Source: Rhizorhapis sp. SPR117 (GTDB lineage Bacteria > Pseudomonadota > Alphaproteobacteria > Sphingomonadales > Sphingomonadaceae). Taken from it: DNA of 40,235 bases. Under the pieces are notes generated by a model that saw only the letters and a list, made by a program, of their open reading frames with translations, did not search any database and was not told the origin of the DNA. How positions within the stretch are numbered: position 1 is the stretch's first letter; each line of letters begins with the position of its first letter. The stretch is taken from contig NZ_JAKKIE010000036.1 in the NCBI RefSeq assembly GCF_021742065.1, forward strand, positions 1-40,235. Reading direction: 5' to 3'. This document shows positions 17,928-27,027 of the stretch, piece by piece. Position numbers and translations under genes: made by a program.

Positions 17928-18346
17928 TGGGATACCTCCTTCGGCACTTCCATCAGTTCAACCAGCACCCCGCCCATATCCTTGGGATGAACGAATATCA
18001 CCGGCGTTCCATGTGCCCCGATACGTGGTTCACCCAGCACTTTGGCGCCCTTGGCTTCCATCTCCGCCTTGGCGGCATGAATGTCCGGCACTTCAAAACA
18101 AACATGGTGCTGGCCGCCCTGCGGATTCTTTTCCAGATATTTGAGAATGGGGCTGTTTTCGCCCAGAGGTTCGATCAGTTCGATCTGGCTATTGGGCGTA
18201 TCGACAAAACAGACGCGCACACCCTGCGGCGGCAGGTCGAACGGTTCGTGTACCTTCGTTGCGCCAAGCAGATTGACGTACATTTCCACCGATTTTTCGA
18301 TGGAAGGCGTCGCTACGCCGATATGATTCAAACGACCAATGCTCAT
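17924..18346 (-). CDS. mce: Methylmalonyl-CoA epimerase
   Basis: A small glyoxalase-fold (VOC) protein of 140 residues that converts (S)- to (R)-methylmalonyl-CoA, the step between the carboxylase and the mutase. RLNHIGVATPSIEKSVEMY opens the first beta-alpha-beta unit with metal ligand H8. QHHVCFEVPDI and the C-terminal GVLVELMEV carry further ligands. Start ATG 18346 is supported by GGAG eight bases upstream and shares one base with the thiolase stop (TGATG). The frame is open further upstream inside the thiolase, but that part is not real. Confidence 0.94.
   Translation of the reverse strand: MSIGRLNHIGVATPSIEKSVEMYVNLLGATKVHEPFDLPPQGVRVCFVDTPNSQIELIEPLGENSPILKYLEKNPQGGQHHVCFEVPDIHAAKAEMEAKGAKVLGEPRIGAHGTPVIFVHPKDMGGVLVELMEVPKEVSH
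17934..17941 (-). promoter_or_regulatory. Strong ribosome binding site fixing the TTG start of the PaaG-like gene
   Basis: AAGGAGGT on the minus strand is a near-perfect anti-Shine-Dalgarno match, six bases before TTG 17927. It sits inside the last codons of the epimerase gene. It shows that the TTG is used despite being a weak start codon. Confidence 0.75.
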
Positions 18347-19530
18347 CAGAGTTTCTCCACGATCATGGCAATGCCCTGCCCGCCGCCGATGCACATTGTG
18401 CAAAGGCCATATTTGCCGCCGGTACGTTCCAACTCATATAGCGCTTTTACGGTCAAAATGGCACCCGTCGCGCCGACCGGATGGCCCAGCGCAATGCCGC
18501 TGCCGTTAGGATTGACCTTCTCTGGATCGAAACCCAATTCCTGCGCAACGGCACATGCCTGCGCTGCAAAGGCTTCGTTGCTTTCGATAACATCGATGTC
18601 GGCAAGACTGAGGCCCGCGCGCTTGAGTGCGATAGGAACGGCCTTGACCGGCCCTATGCCCATCAATTCCGGCTCCACCCCTGCATGGCCCCAGGCGATG
18701 ATGCGGCCCATGGGCTTCAGGCCCTTTTCATCGACCGCCTTTTGTGAGGCAAGGACGACTGCCGCCGCGCCATCATTGATACCCGATGCATTTCCCGCTG
18801 TTACAGAGCCTTCCTTGTCGAAGGCCGGACGCAGCTTTGCCATTTCATCAAGGTTCGCGTCCCCGCGGACATGCTCATCAGTATCAAACATTGTGACGCC
18901 CTTGCGCGTCTTCACTTCGACGGGCAGAATTTGCGATGCGAAGCGCCCTTCCGCTTGTGCCCGCGCGGCCCGCTGGTGGCTGACTATGGCGAGGGCGTCC
19001 TGTGCTTCGCGGGTAATCTGGTGCTTTCTGGCGACGTTTTCCGCCGTGATACCCATGTGAAAACCTTCAAATGGGTCACTCAGCACCGTCAACATGGCGT
19101 CTACGGCAACGCTGTTCCCCATCTTGGTGCCCCACCGTGCGCTGGTTAGCACATGGGGTGAACGGCTCATGCTTTCCGTTCCGCCGCAAACTGCGATGTC
19201 ACATTCACCAAGCGCAATCATCTGCGCCGAGGAAATGATCGCCTGTATTCCCGATCCGCAAAGACGGTTGAGCGTCAGCGCAGGAGCCTCGATCGGAAGG
19301 CCCGCCTCAATGGCGGCAACACGTGAAAGATATGCATCCTTCGGCTCGCTCTGAATCACCTGGCCCATCACCACATGCTCAACATCACCTGGTTCAATGG
19401 CTGCACGCTTGACCGCTTCGGCAATCACCAACGCCCCCAGTTTCGACGGCGCAAAATCCTTGAGCCCGCCGCCAAAGTCGCCGATGGCAGTGCGGACACC
19501 GGACAGGATGTAAATGGGTTCAGAGGTCAT
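18346..19530 (-). CDS. Acetyl-CoA C-acyltransferase (BktB-like thiolase)
   Basis: A 394-residue thiolase with C91 in RLCGSGIQ and the C-terminal motifs IALGHPVGATG and TMCIGGGQG. Its place in the propionyl-CoA operon suggests a thiolase that releases propionyl-CoA and acetyl-CoA from 3-ketovaleryl-CoA or 2-methylacetoacetyl-CoA, as BktB-type enzymes do. That specificity is inferred from context only. It is separated from pccB by a 106-base gap with no obvious terminator, and is translationally coupled to mce at its end. Confidence 0.9.
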   Translation of the reverse strand: MTSEPIYILSGVRTAIGDFGGGLKDFAPSKLGALVIAEAVKRAAIEPGDVEHVVMGQVIQSEPKDAYLSRVAAIEAGLPIEAPALTLNRLCGSGIQAIISSAQMIALGECDIAVCGGTESMSRSPHVLTSARWGTKMGNSVAVDAMLTVLSDPFEGFHMGITAENVARKHQITREAQDALAIVSHQRAARAQAEGRFASQILPVEVKTRKGVTMFDTDEHVRGDANLDEMAKLRPAFDKEGSVTAGNASGINDGAAAVVLASQKAVDEKGLKPMGRIIAWGHAGVEPELMGIGPVKAVPIALKRAGLSLADIDVIESNEAFAAQACAVAQELGFDPEKVNPNGSGIALGHPVGATGAILTVKALYELERTGGKYGLCTMCIGGGQGIAMIVEKL

Positions 19531-19636
19531 GTATCAAGTCTCTTTCACATATGCCTGCAGAGCGTGATCTGGCACCCATAGGCTCAGTGGCTCTATCGTT
19601 ACGACCCGCGACAGGTTCAAGGTGACGCAAGGCTGT

Positions 19637-21169
19637 TTATAATGGAATATTGTCGTGTTTCTTCCAAGGATTCTCCAGCGCCTTGTTGCGGAGTTTCCGC
19701 AAACCCAGCGCAATGCGGCGCCGGGTTGAATGGGGTTGAATCACTTCATCGATGAAGCCCTTGCTCGCTGCAACGAAAGGATTGGCGAAGCGGGCTTCAT
19801 ATTCCTTTGTCCGCTCCGCAATCTTGTCGGGACAGTCCATATCCTGACGAAAAATGATCTCGACCGCACCCTTTGCCCCCATTACCGCGATTTCCGCAGT
19901 CGGCCAGGCGTAATTCAGGTCGCCACGCAAATGCTTTGACGCCATGACGTCATACGCCCCGCCATAGGCCTTGCGCGTGATGACCGTGATTTTCGGCACC
20001 GTTGCTTCGGCATAGGCGAACAGCAATTTTGCGCCATGTTTAATAATGCCGTCATGTTCCTGACCGACGCCAGGCAGAAAACCCGGCACATCGACAAAAG
20101 TGATGATCGGAATGTTGAAAGCGTCACAAAAGCGGACGAAACGCCCCGCCTTCTTCGATGCCTTGATGTCCAGACAACCGGCAAGCACGGTGGGCTGATT
20201 GGCGACGATGCCGATTGTGCGGCCCTCGATACGTCCGAAGCCGCATATGATATTGCCGGCATGGGCGGGCTGTACTTCAAAGAAATCACCCTCGTCCACA
20301 GTCTTGCGGATCAATTCATGCATATCATAAGGCTGATTGGCATTGGCGGGGATCAGCATATCGAGGCTTTCCTCGATCCTGTCCCACGGGTCCGCCGTTG
20401 GCCTTTCGGGCACCTCCTCGCGGTTTGAAAGTGGCAGGAAGTCGATCAAATCGCGGGCAGCGAGCAGCGTCTCGATATCATTTTCAAAGGCGACATCGGC
20501 GACACCCGACTTGGTGGTGTGGGTAACCGCACCACCCAATGCTTCCTGCGTTACTATTTCGTTGGTCACTGTCTTTACGACGTCGGGGCCCGTGACGAAC
20601 ATATAGCTGCTGTCCTTCACCATGAAGATGAAGTCTGTCATTGCGGGGGAATAAACCGCGCCGCCTGCGCAGGGGCCCATGACCAATGAAAGCTGCGGCA
20701 CTACGCCGCTTGCCAATACATTGCGCTGAAACACCTCGGCATAGCCGCCAAGGCTTGCCACGCCTTCCTGTATGCGCGCGCCGCCGCTGTCGTTAAGGCC
20801 AATGACCGGCGCCCCAACCTTCAGCGCCATGTCCATGACCTTGCATATTTTTTGGGCATGTCGTTCGGAAAGGGAGCCCCCGAAAACCGTAAAATCCTGG
20901 CTGAAGACATAGACAAGACGTCCATTGATCGTGCCAGATCCGGTAACGACCCCGTCGCCGGGAATAACCTGCTCCTGCATGCCGAAATCGACGCAATTAT
21001 GCTCGACATACATATCGAGTTCTTCGAAGGAATCTTCGTCCAGAAGCACGTCGAGCCGCTCACGTGCGGTCAGCTTTCCTTTGGCGTGCTGGGCAGCAAT
21101 CCGCTTCGCGCCTCCGCCATGGCGGGCAGCCTGTCGCTTCGCTTCCAGTTGTTCAACAATAGTTTGCAT
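19637..21169 (-). CDS. pccB: Propionyl-CoA carboxylase beta subunit (carboxyltransferase)
   Basis: A 510-residue carboxyltransferase with tandem crotonase-like halves. The first carries the [13 protein letters not shown] and [13 protein letters not shown] blocks. The second carries [14 protein letters not shown] and [13 protein letters not shown]. It transfers CO2 from PccA-biotin to propionyl-CoA, giving (S)-methylmalonyl-CoA. ATG 21169 is preferred over ATG 21175 because AGGA lies five bases before it and abuts the earlier ATG. It is the first gene of the operon; the 121 bases upstream contain TTTGCAAA-type sites and a TATAGA box. Confidence 0.94.
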   Translation of the reverse strand: MQTIVEQLEAKRQAARHGGGAKRIAAQHAKGKLTARERLDVLLDEDSFEELDMYVEHNCVDFGMQEQVIPGDGVVTGSGTINGRLVYVFSQDFTVFGGSLSERHAQKICKVMDMALKVGAPVIGLNDSGGARIQEGVASLGGYAEVFQRNVLASGVVPQLSLVMGPCAGGAVYSPAMTDFIFMVKDSSYMFVTGPDVVKTVTNEIVTQEALGGAVTHTTKSGVADVAFENDIETLLAARDLIDFLPLSNREEVPERPTADPWDRIEESLDMLIPANANQPYDMHELIRKTVDEGDFFEVQPAHAGNIICGFGRIEGRTIGIVANQPTVLAGCLDIKASKKAGRFVRFCDAFNIPIITFVDVPGFLPGVGQEHDGIIKHGAKLLFAYAEATVPKITVITRKAYGGAYDVMASKHLRGDLNYAWPTAEIAVMGAKGAVEIIFRQDMDCPDKIAERTKEYEARFANPFVAASKGFIDEVIQPHSTRRRIALGLRKLRNKALENPWKKHDNIPL

Positions 21170-21194
21170 CGGCATCCTAGCTTTTCACGCGCTA

Positions 21195-21200
21195 TCTATA
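21195..21200 (-). promoter_or_regulatory. Candidate -10 box of the pccB operon
   Basis: TATAGA on the minus strand, identical to the -10 box proposed for the first thiolase. At 17 bases upstream there is only AAAGGC, a poor -35. A weak -35 fits a promoter that needs an activator bound just upstream. Confidence 0.4.
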
Positions 21201-21231
21201 AAGAATGCCCCTTTTCAGCCTTTTATGTCAG

Positions 21232-21269
21232 CATGCAAATGTGAATTTGCAAAATTGGATATTTGCAAG
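21232..21269. promoter_or_regulatory. Cluster of three TTTGCAAA-like sites (candidate ScfR/PccR operator)
   Basis: The perfect palindrome TTTGCAAA lies at 21246-21253. It is flanked by TTTGCAAG at 21262-21269 and CATGCAAA at 21232-21239. The sites lie about 40-80 bases before the expected pccB transcript start. In Rhodobacter the short-chain fatty acyl-CoA regulator PccR is known to control pccB through paired TTTGCAAA sites. Spacing here is 8 and 6 bases rather than the 4 I recall for Rhodobacter. The regulator gene itself is not in the window. Confidence 0.55.
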
Positions 21270-21290
21270 AAACACAAGGAGTATATGAGG

Positions 21291-22379
21291 CTAGCCATTA
21301 AAGCCCGAATGCCTGTCTGCATGATGTGCGAAATGGCTGGCTCCGGCATAACCACCGTCAATCAGGCTTACAATGGCAATGGCGAGCATCAGGATAATGA
21401 CCGAAAAAGCGGCAAGGCTCATGGCAAATATGCGATTGCCGCCGTCCCTTGCGCTTTGCAGGGCGCGGCCATCACGCCGTCGACGTGCGACCGCCCGCTC
21501 TTCGTCCTGCCCCCAGCGATAGAGGATGATGATCGCAGAAAGCGCAAACATCATACATCCGGGAATCCACATGATGATGCCTCCCGTCTGCTCATCGGTC
21601 AACGTGGATACATGCCACATATGACCCGATATCTCGTAAGCCGAATAGAGCGGCACCGTCTTGAAAGTCAGGAATGCGCCCAAAACGATATTCCCCAGCG
21701 CCGCTACGACGAACATCGCAAGCCGTGTTGGCAAGCCTGCTCCCGCAGGTACCGGACGTGGATCGAACATAACCGAGAAAAAGAGCAGGCCGGTAATCAG
21801 GAGGCTGGTATGCCAGCCATAATGAATAGGCTCGTTCAATATGGCGAGATCGTGCCAGGATGGATACATCCAGAAATAGCTTACCCCCACGAACAACGAC
21901 GTCGCGATTACGGGAGTGGTCAGAAAGCTGAAAAAACCTCGCACTCCGCCATTGGTCATGATCGGCCCGGCAAGCCGACGCTTCATACCAGCGGGCAGGC
22001 CGCGCATCAACACAGCCTGCGGTCCGGCAAGAAAAATCAGCATCGGCCCCATCGTTCGCAACAGCATATGTTCAACCTGATGAACCGCAAAAATGTGGTC
22101 TGCGAGGCGTTCGATCGGAGAAACAAGCGCCAGGAACAGTGCCACAAGTCCTCCTGCGAACGCAGCGATCCGCCAGGCCGATGGTTGTTGTCCCCGCATG
22201 GCCCCACGGCCATAAACGATTGCCGCCAGCAACAATGCCGCAATGATCTCCGGCGACCAGTGCCAAAGGGACCAGAAAGACTGCCCCTCATGAATTTCGC
22301 CACCATGCGCAAAAGCCTTGGCAGGAAGCGTTAACCCGACAAGAACGGCAAGCGCGCGGACACGGTATTTTCTATCCAT
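21291..22379 (-). CDS. CtaG-like cytochrome c oxidase assembly protein (Caa3_CtaG type)
   Basis: A 362-residue inner-membrane protein. A signal peptide ends near AFA-HG (about residue 24). About seven helices follow, containing HQVEHMLLRTMGPMLIFLAGP, WHDLAILNEPIHYGWHTSLLITG and SGHMWHVSTLTDEQTGGIIMW. Conserved histidines in these helices fit the Caa3_CtaG family, linked to copper-oxidase assembly. The C-terminus adds one more helix and a His-rich tail (HFAHHADRHS). No oxidase subunit genes are adjacent, so the target oxidase is unknown. Confidence 0.8.
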   Translation of the reverse strand: MDRKYRVRALAVLVGLTLPAKAFAHGGEIHEGQSFWSLWHWSPEIIAALLLAAIVYGRGAMRGQQPSAWRIAAFAGGLVALFLALVSPIERLADHIFAVHQVEHMLLRTMGPMLIFLAGPQAVLMRGLPAGMKRRLAGPIMTNGGVRGFFSFLTTPVIATSLFVGVSYFWMYPSWHDLAILNEPIHYGWHTSLLITGLLFFSVMFDPRPVPAGAGLPTRLAMFVVAALGNIVLGAFLTFKTVPLYSAYEISGHMWHVSTLTDEQTGGIIMWIPGCMMFALSAIIILYRWGQDEERAVARRRRDGRALQSARDGGNRIFAMSLAAFSVIILMLAIAIVSLIDGGYAGASHFAHHADRHSGFNG

Positions 22380-22442
22380 GGCCGGCTGATAGCCACAAGC
22401 AGGCGCAAAGTTAACCCCCTGAAACTAGGCGTCCCCTGCGTC

Positions 22443-23789
22443 CTACCGCATCAGCACCAGTTCTTCCGCCATACTGGGATGCAGAGCCACCGTATCATCG
22501 AAGGCCTGCTTGGTAAGGCCTGCTTTCACCGCGATAGCCGCCGCCTGGAGGATTTCCGGTGCATCGGGACCGATCATGTGAAGACCGACGACCTTTCCGG
22601 TTTCGGCATTGCAGATCATCTTGTAAAGGCCGCGCTCATTCCGTCCCGCCAGCACATTCTTCATGGCGCGAAAATCCGACGTGTATACTTTGATCGATCC
22701 CAAGGTATTGCGTGCTTCCGCCTCTGTCATGCCAACTCCGGCCATTGGGGGATGGCTGAATACCGCCGATGGAATGCAGTTATAATCCACGGTATGTGGA
22801 TTATTATCGAACACCGTATCGGCAAATGCCTGACCTTCGCGGATCGCAACGGGGGTCAGTTGCACCCGGTTGGTGACATCGCCCACTGCATAGATGCTGG
22901 GGCAAGTCGATTGGCTATAGTCATCCACCTTGATCGCGCCCTGTCCATCCAGTTCCACCGCCGCATTTTCAAGGCCCAGCCCTTCTGTCTTGGGCTTTCG
23001 ACCAGTAGCAAAGAGCAGCACGTCGCAATCGATCGGATCGCAACCCTTCATATGGACGGTCAGTGACCCATCATCCTTCTTCACCACTTTTTCAAAGGGG
23101 GCATTGAAGCGGAAATCTATGCCCTTCATCATGCTGATCTGAAGCAAGCGGTCGCGAATTTGTTCATCATACCCGCGCAATATCGTGTCGGACCGGTTGA
23201 CGATGGTCACATGCGCCCCGAACTCATGGAATATTCCGGCAAATTCATTGGCAATATAACCACCGCCTGCAATCACGACACGGCGAGGCATGGTTTCCAG
23301 ATGAAACACCTCATTGGAGGTAATGCCGTACTCGGCACCCTCGCAGTCGGGCACCATCGGCCATGCTCCGACCGCGACGAGGATGTATTTTGCGGTAAGC
23401 GTTCGCCCACTTGCCAGCCTCACTTCATGCGGGCCGGCGATGGTGGCCCGTTCATGAATGATCTCTACGCCATGATTGTCAAGGGTCTGGGTATATAGGC
23501 CATTCAATCGGTCCACGTCAGCCAGCACATTATCGCGCAGCACCGGCCAGTTGAAAGTGCAATCCGGCACATCCCAGCCAAAACGCCTGGCGTCCTGCAA
23601 ATCCTCGGCAAAATGCGCGCCATAAACGAGCAGCTTCTTGGGTACACAGCCCCGGATGACGCATGTGCCGCCGACCCTGTATTCTTCAGCCACGGCGACT
23701 TTTGCGCCATGCGCGGCCGAAACCCGGGCAGCACGCACCCCGCCCGATCCTGCGCCGATCACGAACAGGTCATAATCATAGTCGCTCAT
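22443..23789 (-). CDS. gor: Glutathione-disulfide reductase
   Basis: A flavoprotein disulfide reductase of 448 residues that reduces GSSG with NADPH. The FAD site is IGAGSGGVRAARVSA. The redox-active disulfide is C43-C48 in GGTCVIRGCVPKK. The NAD(P) site is VIAGGGYIANEFAG with downstream NRSDTILRGYD; the arginine pattern favours NADPH. The catalytic base is H437 in ALHPSMAEE. The CVIRGCVPKK form is typical of glutathione reductase rather than lipoamide dehydrogenase. It lies 94 bases behind pgi and may be transcribed with it. Confidence 0.93.
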   Translation of the reverse strand: MSDYDYDLFVIGAGSGGVRAARVSAAHGAKVAVAEEYRVGGTCVIRGCVPKKLLVYGAHFAEDLQDARRFGWDVPDCTFNWPVLRDNVLADVDRLNGLYTQTLDNHGVEIIHERATIAGPHEVRLASGRTLTAKYILVAVGAWPMVPDCEGAEYGITSNEVFHLETMPRRVVIAGGGYIANEFAGIFHEFGAHVTIVNRSDTILRGYDEQIRDRLLQISMMKGIDFRFNAPFEKVVKKDDGSLTVHMKGCDPIDCDVLLFATGRKPKTEGLGLENAAVELDGQGAIKVDDYSQSTCPSIYAVGDVTNRVQLTPVAIREGQAFADTVFDNNPHTVDYNCIPSAVFSHPPMAGVGMTEAEARNTLGSIKVYTSDFRAMKNVLAGRNERGLYKMICNAETGKVVGLHMIGPDAPEILQAAAIAVKAGLTKQAFDDTVALHPSMAEELVLMR

Positions 23790-23883
23790 ATCAACACTCC
23801 TGATGCTGGGCCGCGATATGGCGGAGCGGAGCGACAGTTACAAATGGCTTTTGTTGATCAAGCTGATCGAAGCGACGCCGCAT

Positions 23884-25386
23884 TCATCCCAACGCCAGCT
23901 CAATCAGCGCCATGGTAGACGGGTCAAAGCCTTTGGGTCCGTCCTTTTCGATTGATCTGGCAATTTCCTTGCCTAGTTCCACACCGAACTGATCGAATGG
24001 ATTGATGTCCATCAGAACCGCATTGGCAAAGGTGCGATGTTCATAAAAGGCAATCAAGGCGCCCAGGATTTCAGGCGTCACATCATCCAGCAACAATGTT
24101 GTCGAAGGCCTGTTTCCCGGATAGGCGCGTGCCGGATCGTCCGCGTTTTCGCGCCCCTGCATCAACGCCGCCCCTTGGGCAAAACAGTTGACGAGCAACG
24201 TATCGTGATGGGCTGGGTCAAGCGAATGCCCTGGCTCTATAGCGGCAATAAATTCGACAGGCACGATATGACTGCCCTGGTGTAAAAGCTGGAACACGGC
24301 GTGTTGGGCATCCGTGCCCACCCCGCCCCAGGTGATAGGCGCAGTGGGACCATCGACGGGCTTACCGTCTTTTGTGACGCTTTTGCCGTTACTCTCCATT
24401 TCAAGTTGCTGGAGATAGGACGGCAACAGCCGCAGCCTCTCGTCATAAGCAAAGACCGCTCGCGTTTGACACTGCATGACGCGGGCATAATATTGATCGA
24501 CAAAGGCCGCGATCACAGGCGCATTCTTGTGGAAATCGGCCAGACGGAAATGCCGGTCCATCGCCGCAGCCCCTTCCAGTAAACTTTCGAACGCGTCCCA
24601 GCCAAGCGCCATAGCGGCCGGAAAACCAATCGAGGACCACAGCGAGTAACGTCCACCCACGCTTTCGCCAAAAGGCAGGACGCGGGTTTCATCGACGCCC
24701 CATTCCATTGCCTTTTCGGGCGAGGCGGTCAGCGCGATGACGCGGCCATAGGGATCGTCCACGCCATCCTCAATCATCCAGGTGATGACGCTTTGCGCGT
24801 TCAACATGGTTTCAGTCGTGGTGAATGTCTTTGACGCCACGACCAGCAAGGTCGCACTGGGATCAAAGCGTGCCATGGCCTCTTCCAGCGCGGCGCCGTC
24901 GACATTGGAGACAATCGCGACATCATAACGGCCCGAATGGCGGCCAAGCGCGTCGACGATCAGATTGGGACCAAGCGCCGAACCACCAATGCCGACATGC
25001 AAGATGTGGCGAACCGAACCGAACGCTTCGCCTTCCACGGCATCGATCAGGGCGCGCATCCGATTGTGCAGGGTCTTGGCGCGGGAGACGCTTTCCGGGT
25101 TCCCCTCGCCACGTTCGGCCATATGTTCGGCGGCCCGCCCCTCGCTCACATTGACGGCTTCACCCTGAAACAATGCCTCGCGTGCCTTCACCAGTCCTGT
25201 GGCATCGGCCAGATCAACAAATCTGTCCATCAATGCAGGCGTCAAGTGGGTTTTTGACCAGTCAAACCGGATACCGCCCTTGGCCAAGGTGAATGCCGAC
25301 AACCGATCAGGGTTGTTCGCAAATATCGATTTCAATTCAGGAACAGGTTCCTTGTTAATCGCATCCCAAGCCGCTTTACGATCCAT
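23884..25386 (-). CDS. pgi: Glucose-6-phosphate isomerase
   Basis: A 500-residue cytoplasmic enzyme that interconverts glucose 6-phosphate and fructose 6-phosphate. Phosphate and active-site blocks are HVGIGGSALGPNL, VASKTFTTTETMLNA, SIGFPAAMALG and GTDAQHAVFQLLHQG. ATG 25386 follows GAAAGGA. An earlier in-frame start at 25416 would add ten residues unlike the family. Divergent from lepB. Confidence 0.94.
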   Translation of the reverse strand: MDRKAAWDAINKEPVPELKSIFANNPDRLSAFTLAKGGIRFDWSKTHLTPALMDRFVDLADATGLVKAREALFQGEAVNVSEGRAAEHMAERGEGNPESVSRAKTLHNRMRALIDAVEGEAFGSVRHILHVGIGGSALGPNLIVDALGRHSGRYDVAIVSNVDGAALEEAMARFDPSATLLVVASKTFTTTETMLNAQSVITWMIEDGVDDPYGRVIALTASPEKAMEWGVDETRVLPFGESVGGRYSLWSSIGFPAAMALGWDAFESLLEGAAAMDRHFRLADFHKNAPVIAAFVDQYYARVMQCQTRAVFAYDERLRLLPSYLQQLEMESNGKSVTKDGKPVDGPTAPITWGGVGTDAQHAVFQLLHQGSHIVPVEFIAAIEPGHSLDPAHHDTLLVNCFAQGAALMQGRENADDPARAYPGNRPSTTLLLDDVTPEILGALIAFYEHRTFANAVLMDINPFDQFGVELGKEIARSIEKDGPKGFDPSTMALIELALG

Positions 25387-25540
25387 CGTCGTCCTTTCCG
25401 TTCTTCCAGCCCGCACGCCGATTCATTCGCCATATAGACCATCATCGGTGAAATTGCATGGTCGCAGCGCCCCTTGACGCTAGGCATCTTCCGCATCAAA
25501 GCGGTGGCCCATGACCGGCAGCGCTTACAAAGGCGGAATT

Positions 25541-26362
25541 ATGAAACAAAAATCGGAAACAGGGGACTTCCTGTTTTTCCTTGTGAAGCTTGGCCTTTTT
25601 GTCTTCGTGCTGCGCAGCTTCATCATTTCGCCCTTCAATATCCCTTCAGAATCCATGCAGCCCCGCCTGTTGATCGGGGATTATCTGCTCGTTGCCAAAT
25701 GGCCCTATGGATATTCGCGCTATAGCCTGCCCTTCAGTCTGCCGCTGATTTCAGGACGCATATTGCCGCATACACCCGAACGCGGTGACGTGGTGGTGTT
25801 CAAGGCACCCCCGACACAGCGGCAGGATTATATCAAGCGCGTCATCGGACTGCCCGGTGACATGATTCAAGTGAAGGACGGCACGGTCTATCTGAATGGC
25901 AAAGCGATCCCCAAAAAGCGGATCGAGGATTTGCAGTTACCCGTCACGCAGAACATGACCGACGCCACGGCCAAGGAAAATGCGCTATCCCCCTGTTATC
26001 GCGCTAAATTCGAGGTTGTGGAAAAAGACGGAACACGCATCTGCCGTTATCCCCAATATCGTGAAACATTGCCCAATGGGAAAAGCTATAATGTGCTCGA
26101 TCTGGAGGACGGAATGGCTGACAATACCGACGTATATCTGGTACCTGAGCGCCATTTATTCCTGATGGGCGACAATCGCGACCGCAGCGCGGACAGCCGT
26201 TTTCCGGCAGTCGATGGCGGCGGTATCGGCCTGGTGCCAGAGGAAAATCTGGTCGGCAAAGCTCTGGTTTCGGTATTCTCGACTGACGGCTCGGCCAACT
26301 GGTTCTTGCCCTGGACCTGGTTCACGGCAGCGCGCCTGAATCGTATTGGGGAAGGTTTTTGA
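25541..26362 (+). CDS. lepB: Signal peptidase I
   Basis: A membrane serine protease that removes signal peptides. One N-terminal helix (FLVKLGLFVFVLRSFII) anchors it. The catalytic Ser is S38 in IPSESMQP and the general-base Lys is K99 in YIKRVIGLPGD. MGDNRDRSADSR is the conserved box E. Total 273 residues. ATG 25541 is taken because AAAGG and GCGGA precede it; ATG 25511 is an alternative adding ten residues. It heads the lepB-rnc-era operon; the stop overlaps the rnc start. Confidence 0.92.
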   Translation: MKQKSETGDFLFFLVKLGLFVFVLRSFIISPFNIPSESMQPRLLIGDYLLVAKWPYGYSRYSLPFSLPLISGRILPHTPERGDVVVFKAPPTQRQDYIKRVIGLPGDMIQVKDGTVYLNGKAIPKKRIEDLQLPVTQNMTDATAKENALSPCYRAKFEVVEKDGTRICRYPQYRETLPNGKSYNVLDLEDGMADNTDVYLVPERHLFLMGDNRDRSADSRFPAVDGGGIGLVPEENLVGKALVSVFSTDGSANWFLPWTWFTAARLNRIGEGF

Positions 26363-27027
26363 AGCGACCCGAAACATCTGCATGGGTCAAGGAACAGCTT
26401 GGCCACGTTCCGGATAATCCGGGCCTGTTCACCGAAGCACTGACTCATGGAAGTCATGGACCGCAAAATTACGAACGGCTCGAATTCCTGGGCGACCGGG
26501 TATTGGGCCTGATCATGGCGGAATGGTTGTATGAACATTTCGCGAGTGAGCCGGAGGGCAAGCTGTCGCGTCGGCTGAATGCCTTGGTCGCCGGGGAAAC
26601 ATGCGCGGAAGTGGCGCGAAAAATCGGCCTGCCGCCGCATATGCATCTGGGCAAGCAGGCGCGCGACGACGGGGCTGCGGATAGCGACAATGTTTTGGGC
26701 GACGTACTCGAAGCATTGATCGGCGCGCTCTTCATTGATGGCGGGATGGACGCGGCAAAGGCATTTGTCCGCCGCGCCTGGAACGATCGGGTGGACAGCC
26801 AGCAAACGGCACCCAAACATCCCAAATCTGCGCTACAGGAATGGGCCGCCGCCCATCGTCGCAAACCTCCCGAATATGAACTGACGGGCAAATCCGGCCC
26901 ACCCCATAATCCGCGTTTCATAGTCACCGTCGCCATCAAGGGCGTGGGTGACGCATCAGCGGAAGGCAGTTCGAAACAGGAAGCAGAAACCGCAGCGGCG
27001 CAAAAAATGCTAAAGGAATTGGAATAA
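26359..27027 (+). CDS. rnc: Ribonuclease III
   Basis: A double-strand-specific endoribonuclease that processes rRNA and structured mRNAs. The signature ERLEFLGDRVLGL gives the metal-binding acidic residues, with a second acidic cluster in NVLGDVLEALIGALFID. A C-terminal double-stranded RNA-binding domain (SALQEWAAAHRRKPPEYEL to EAETAAAQKML) completes the 222 residues. It starts at TTG 26359, overlapping the lepB stop as TTGA, with GGGGAAGG just upstream. Its stop shares one base with the era ATG (TAATG). Confidence 0.94.
   Translation: MKRPETSAWVKEQLGHVPDNPGLFTEALTHGSHGPQNYERLEFLGDRVLGLIMAEWLYEHFASEPEGKLSRRLNALVAGETCAEVARKIGLPPHMHLGKQARDDGAADSDNVLGDVLEALIGALFIDGGMDAAKAFVRRAWNDRVDSQQTAPKHPKSALQEWAAAHRRKPPEYELTGKSGPPHNPRFIVTVAIKGVGDASAEGSSKQEAETAAAQKMLKELE

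Noticed and set aside
19531..19636. Possible cobalamin riboswitch for the B12-dependent mutase operon
   Set aside because: Neither this gap nor the region upstream of pccB has the length or the conserved B12-box arrangement.
20925..22334. 469-residue open frame on the plus strand
   Set aside because: It runs antisense through pccB and the CtaG-like gene, crossing their intergenic region; its composition (Arg, His, Gln rich) is typical of shadow frames.
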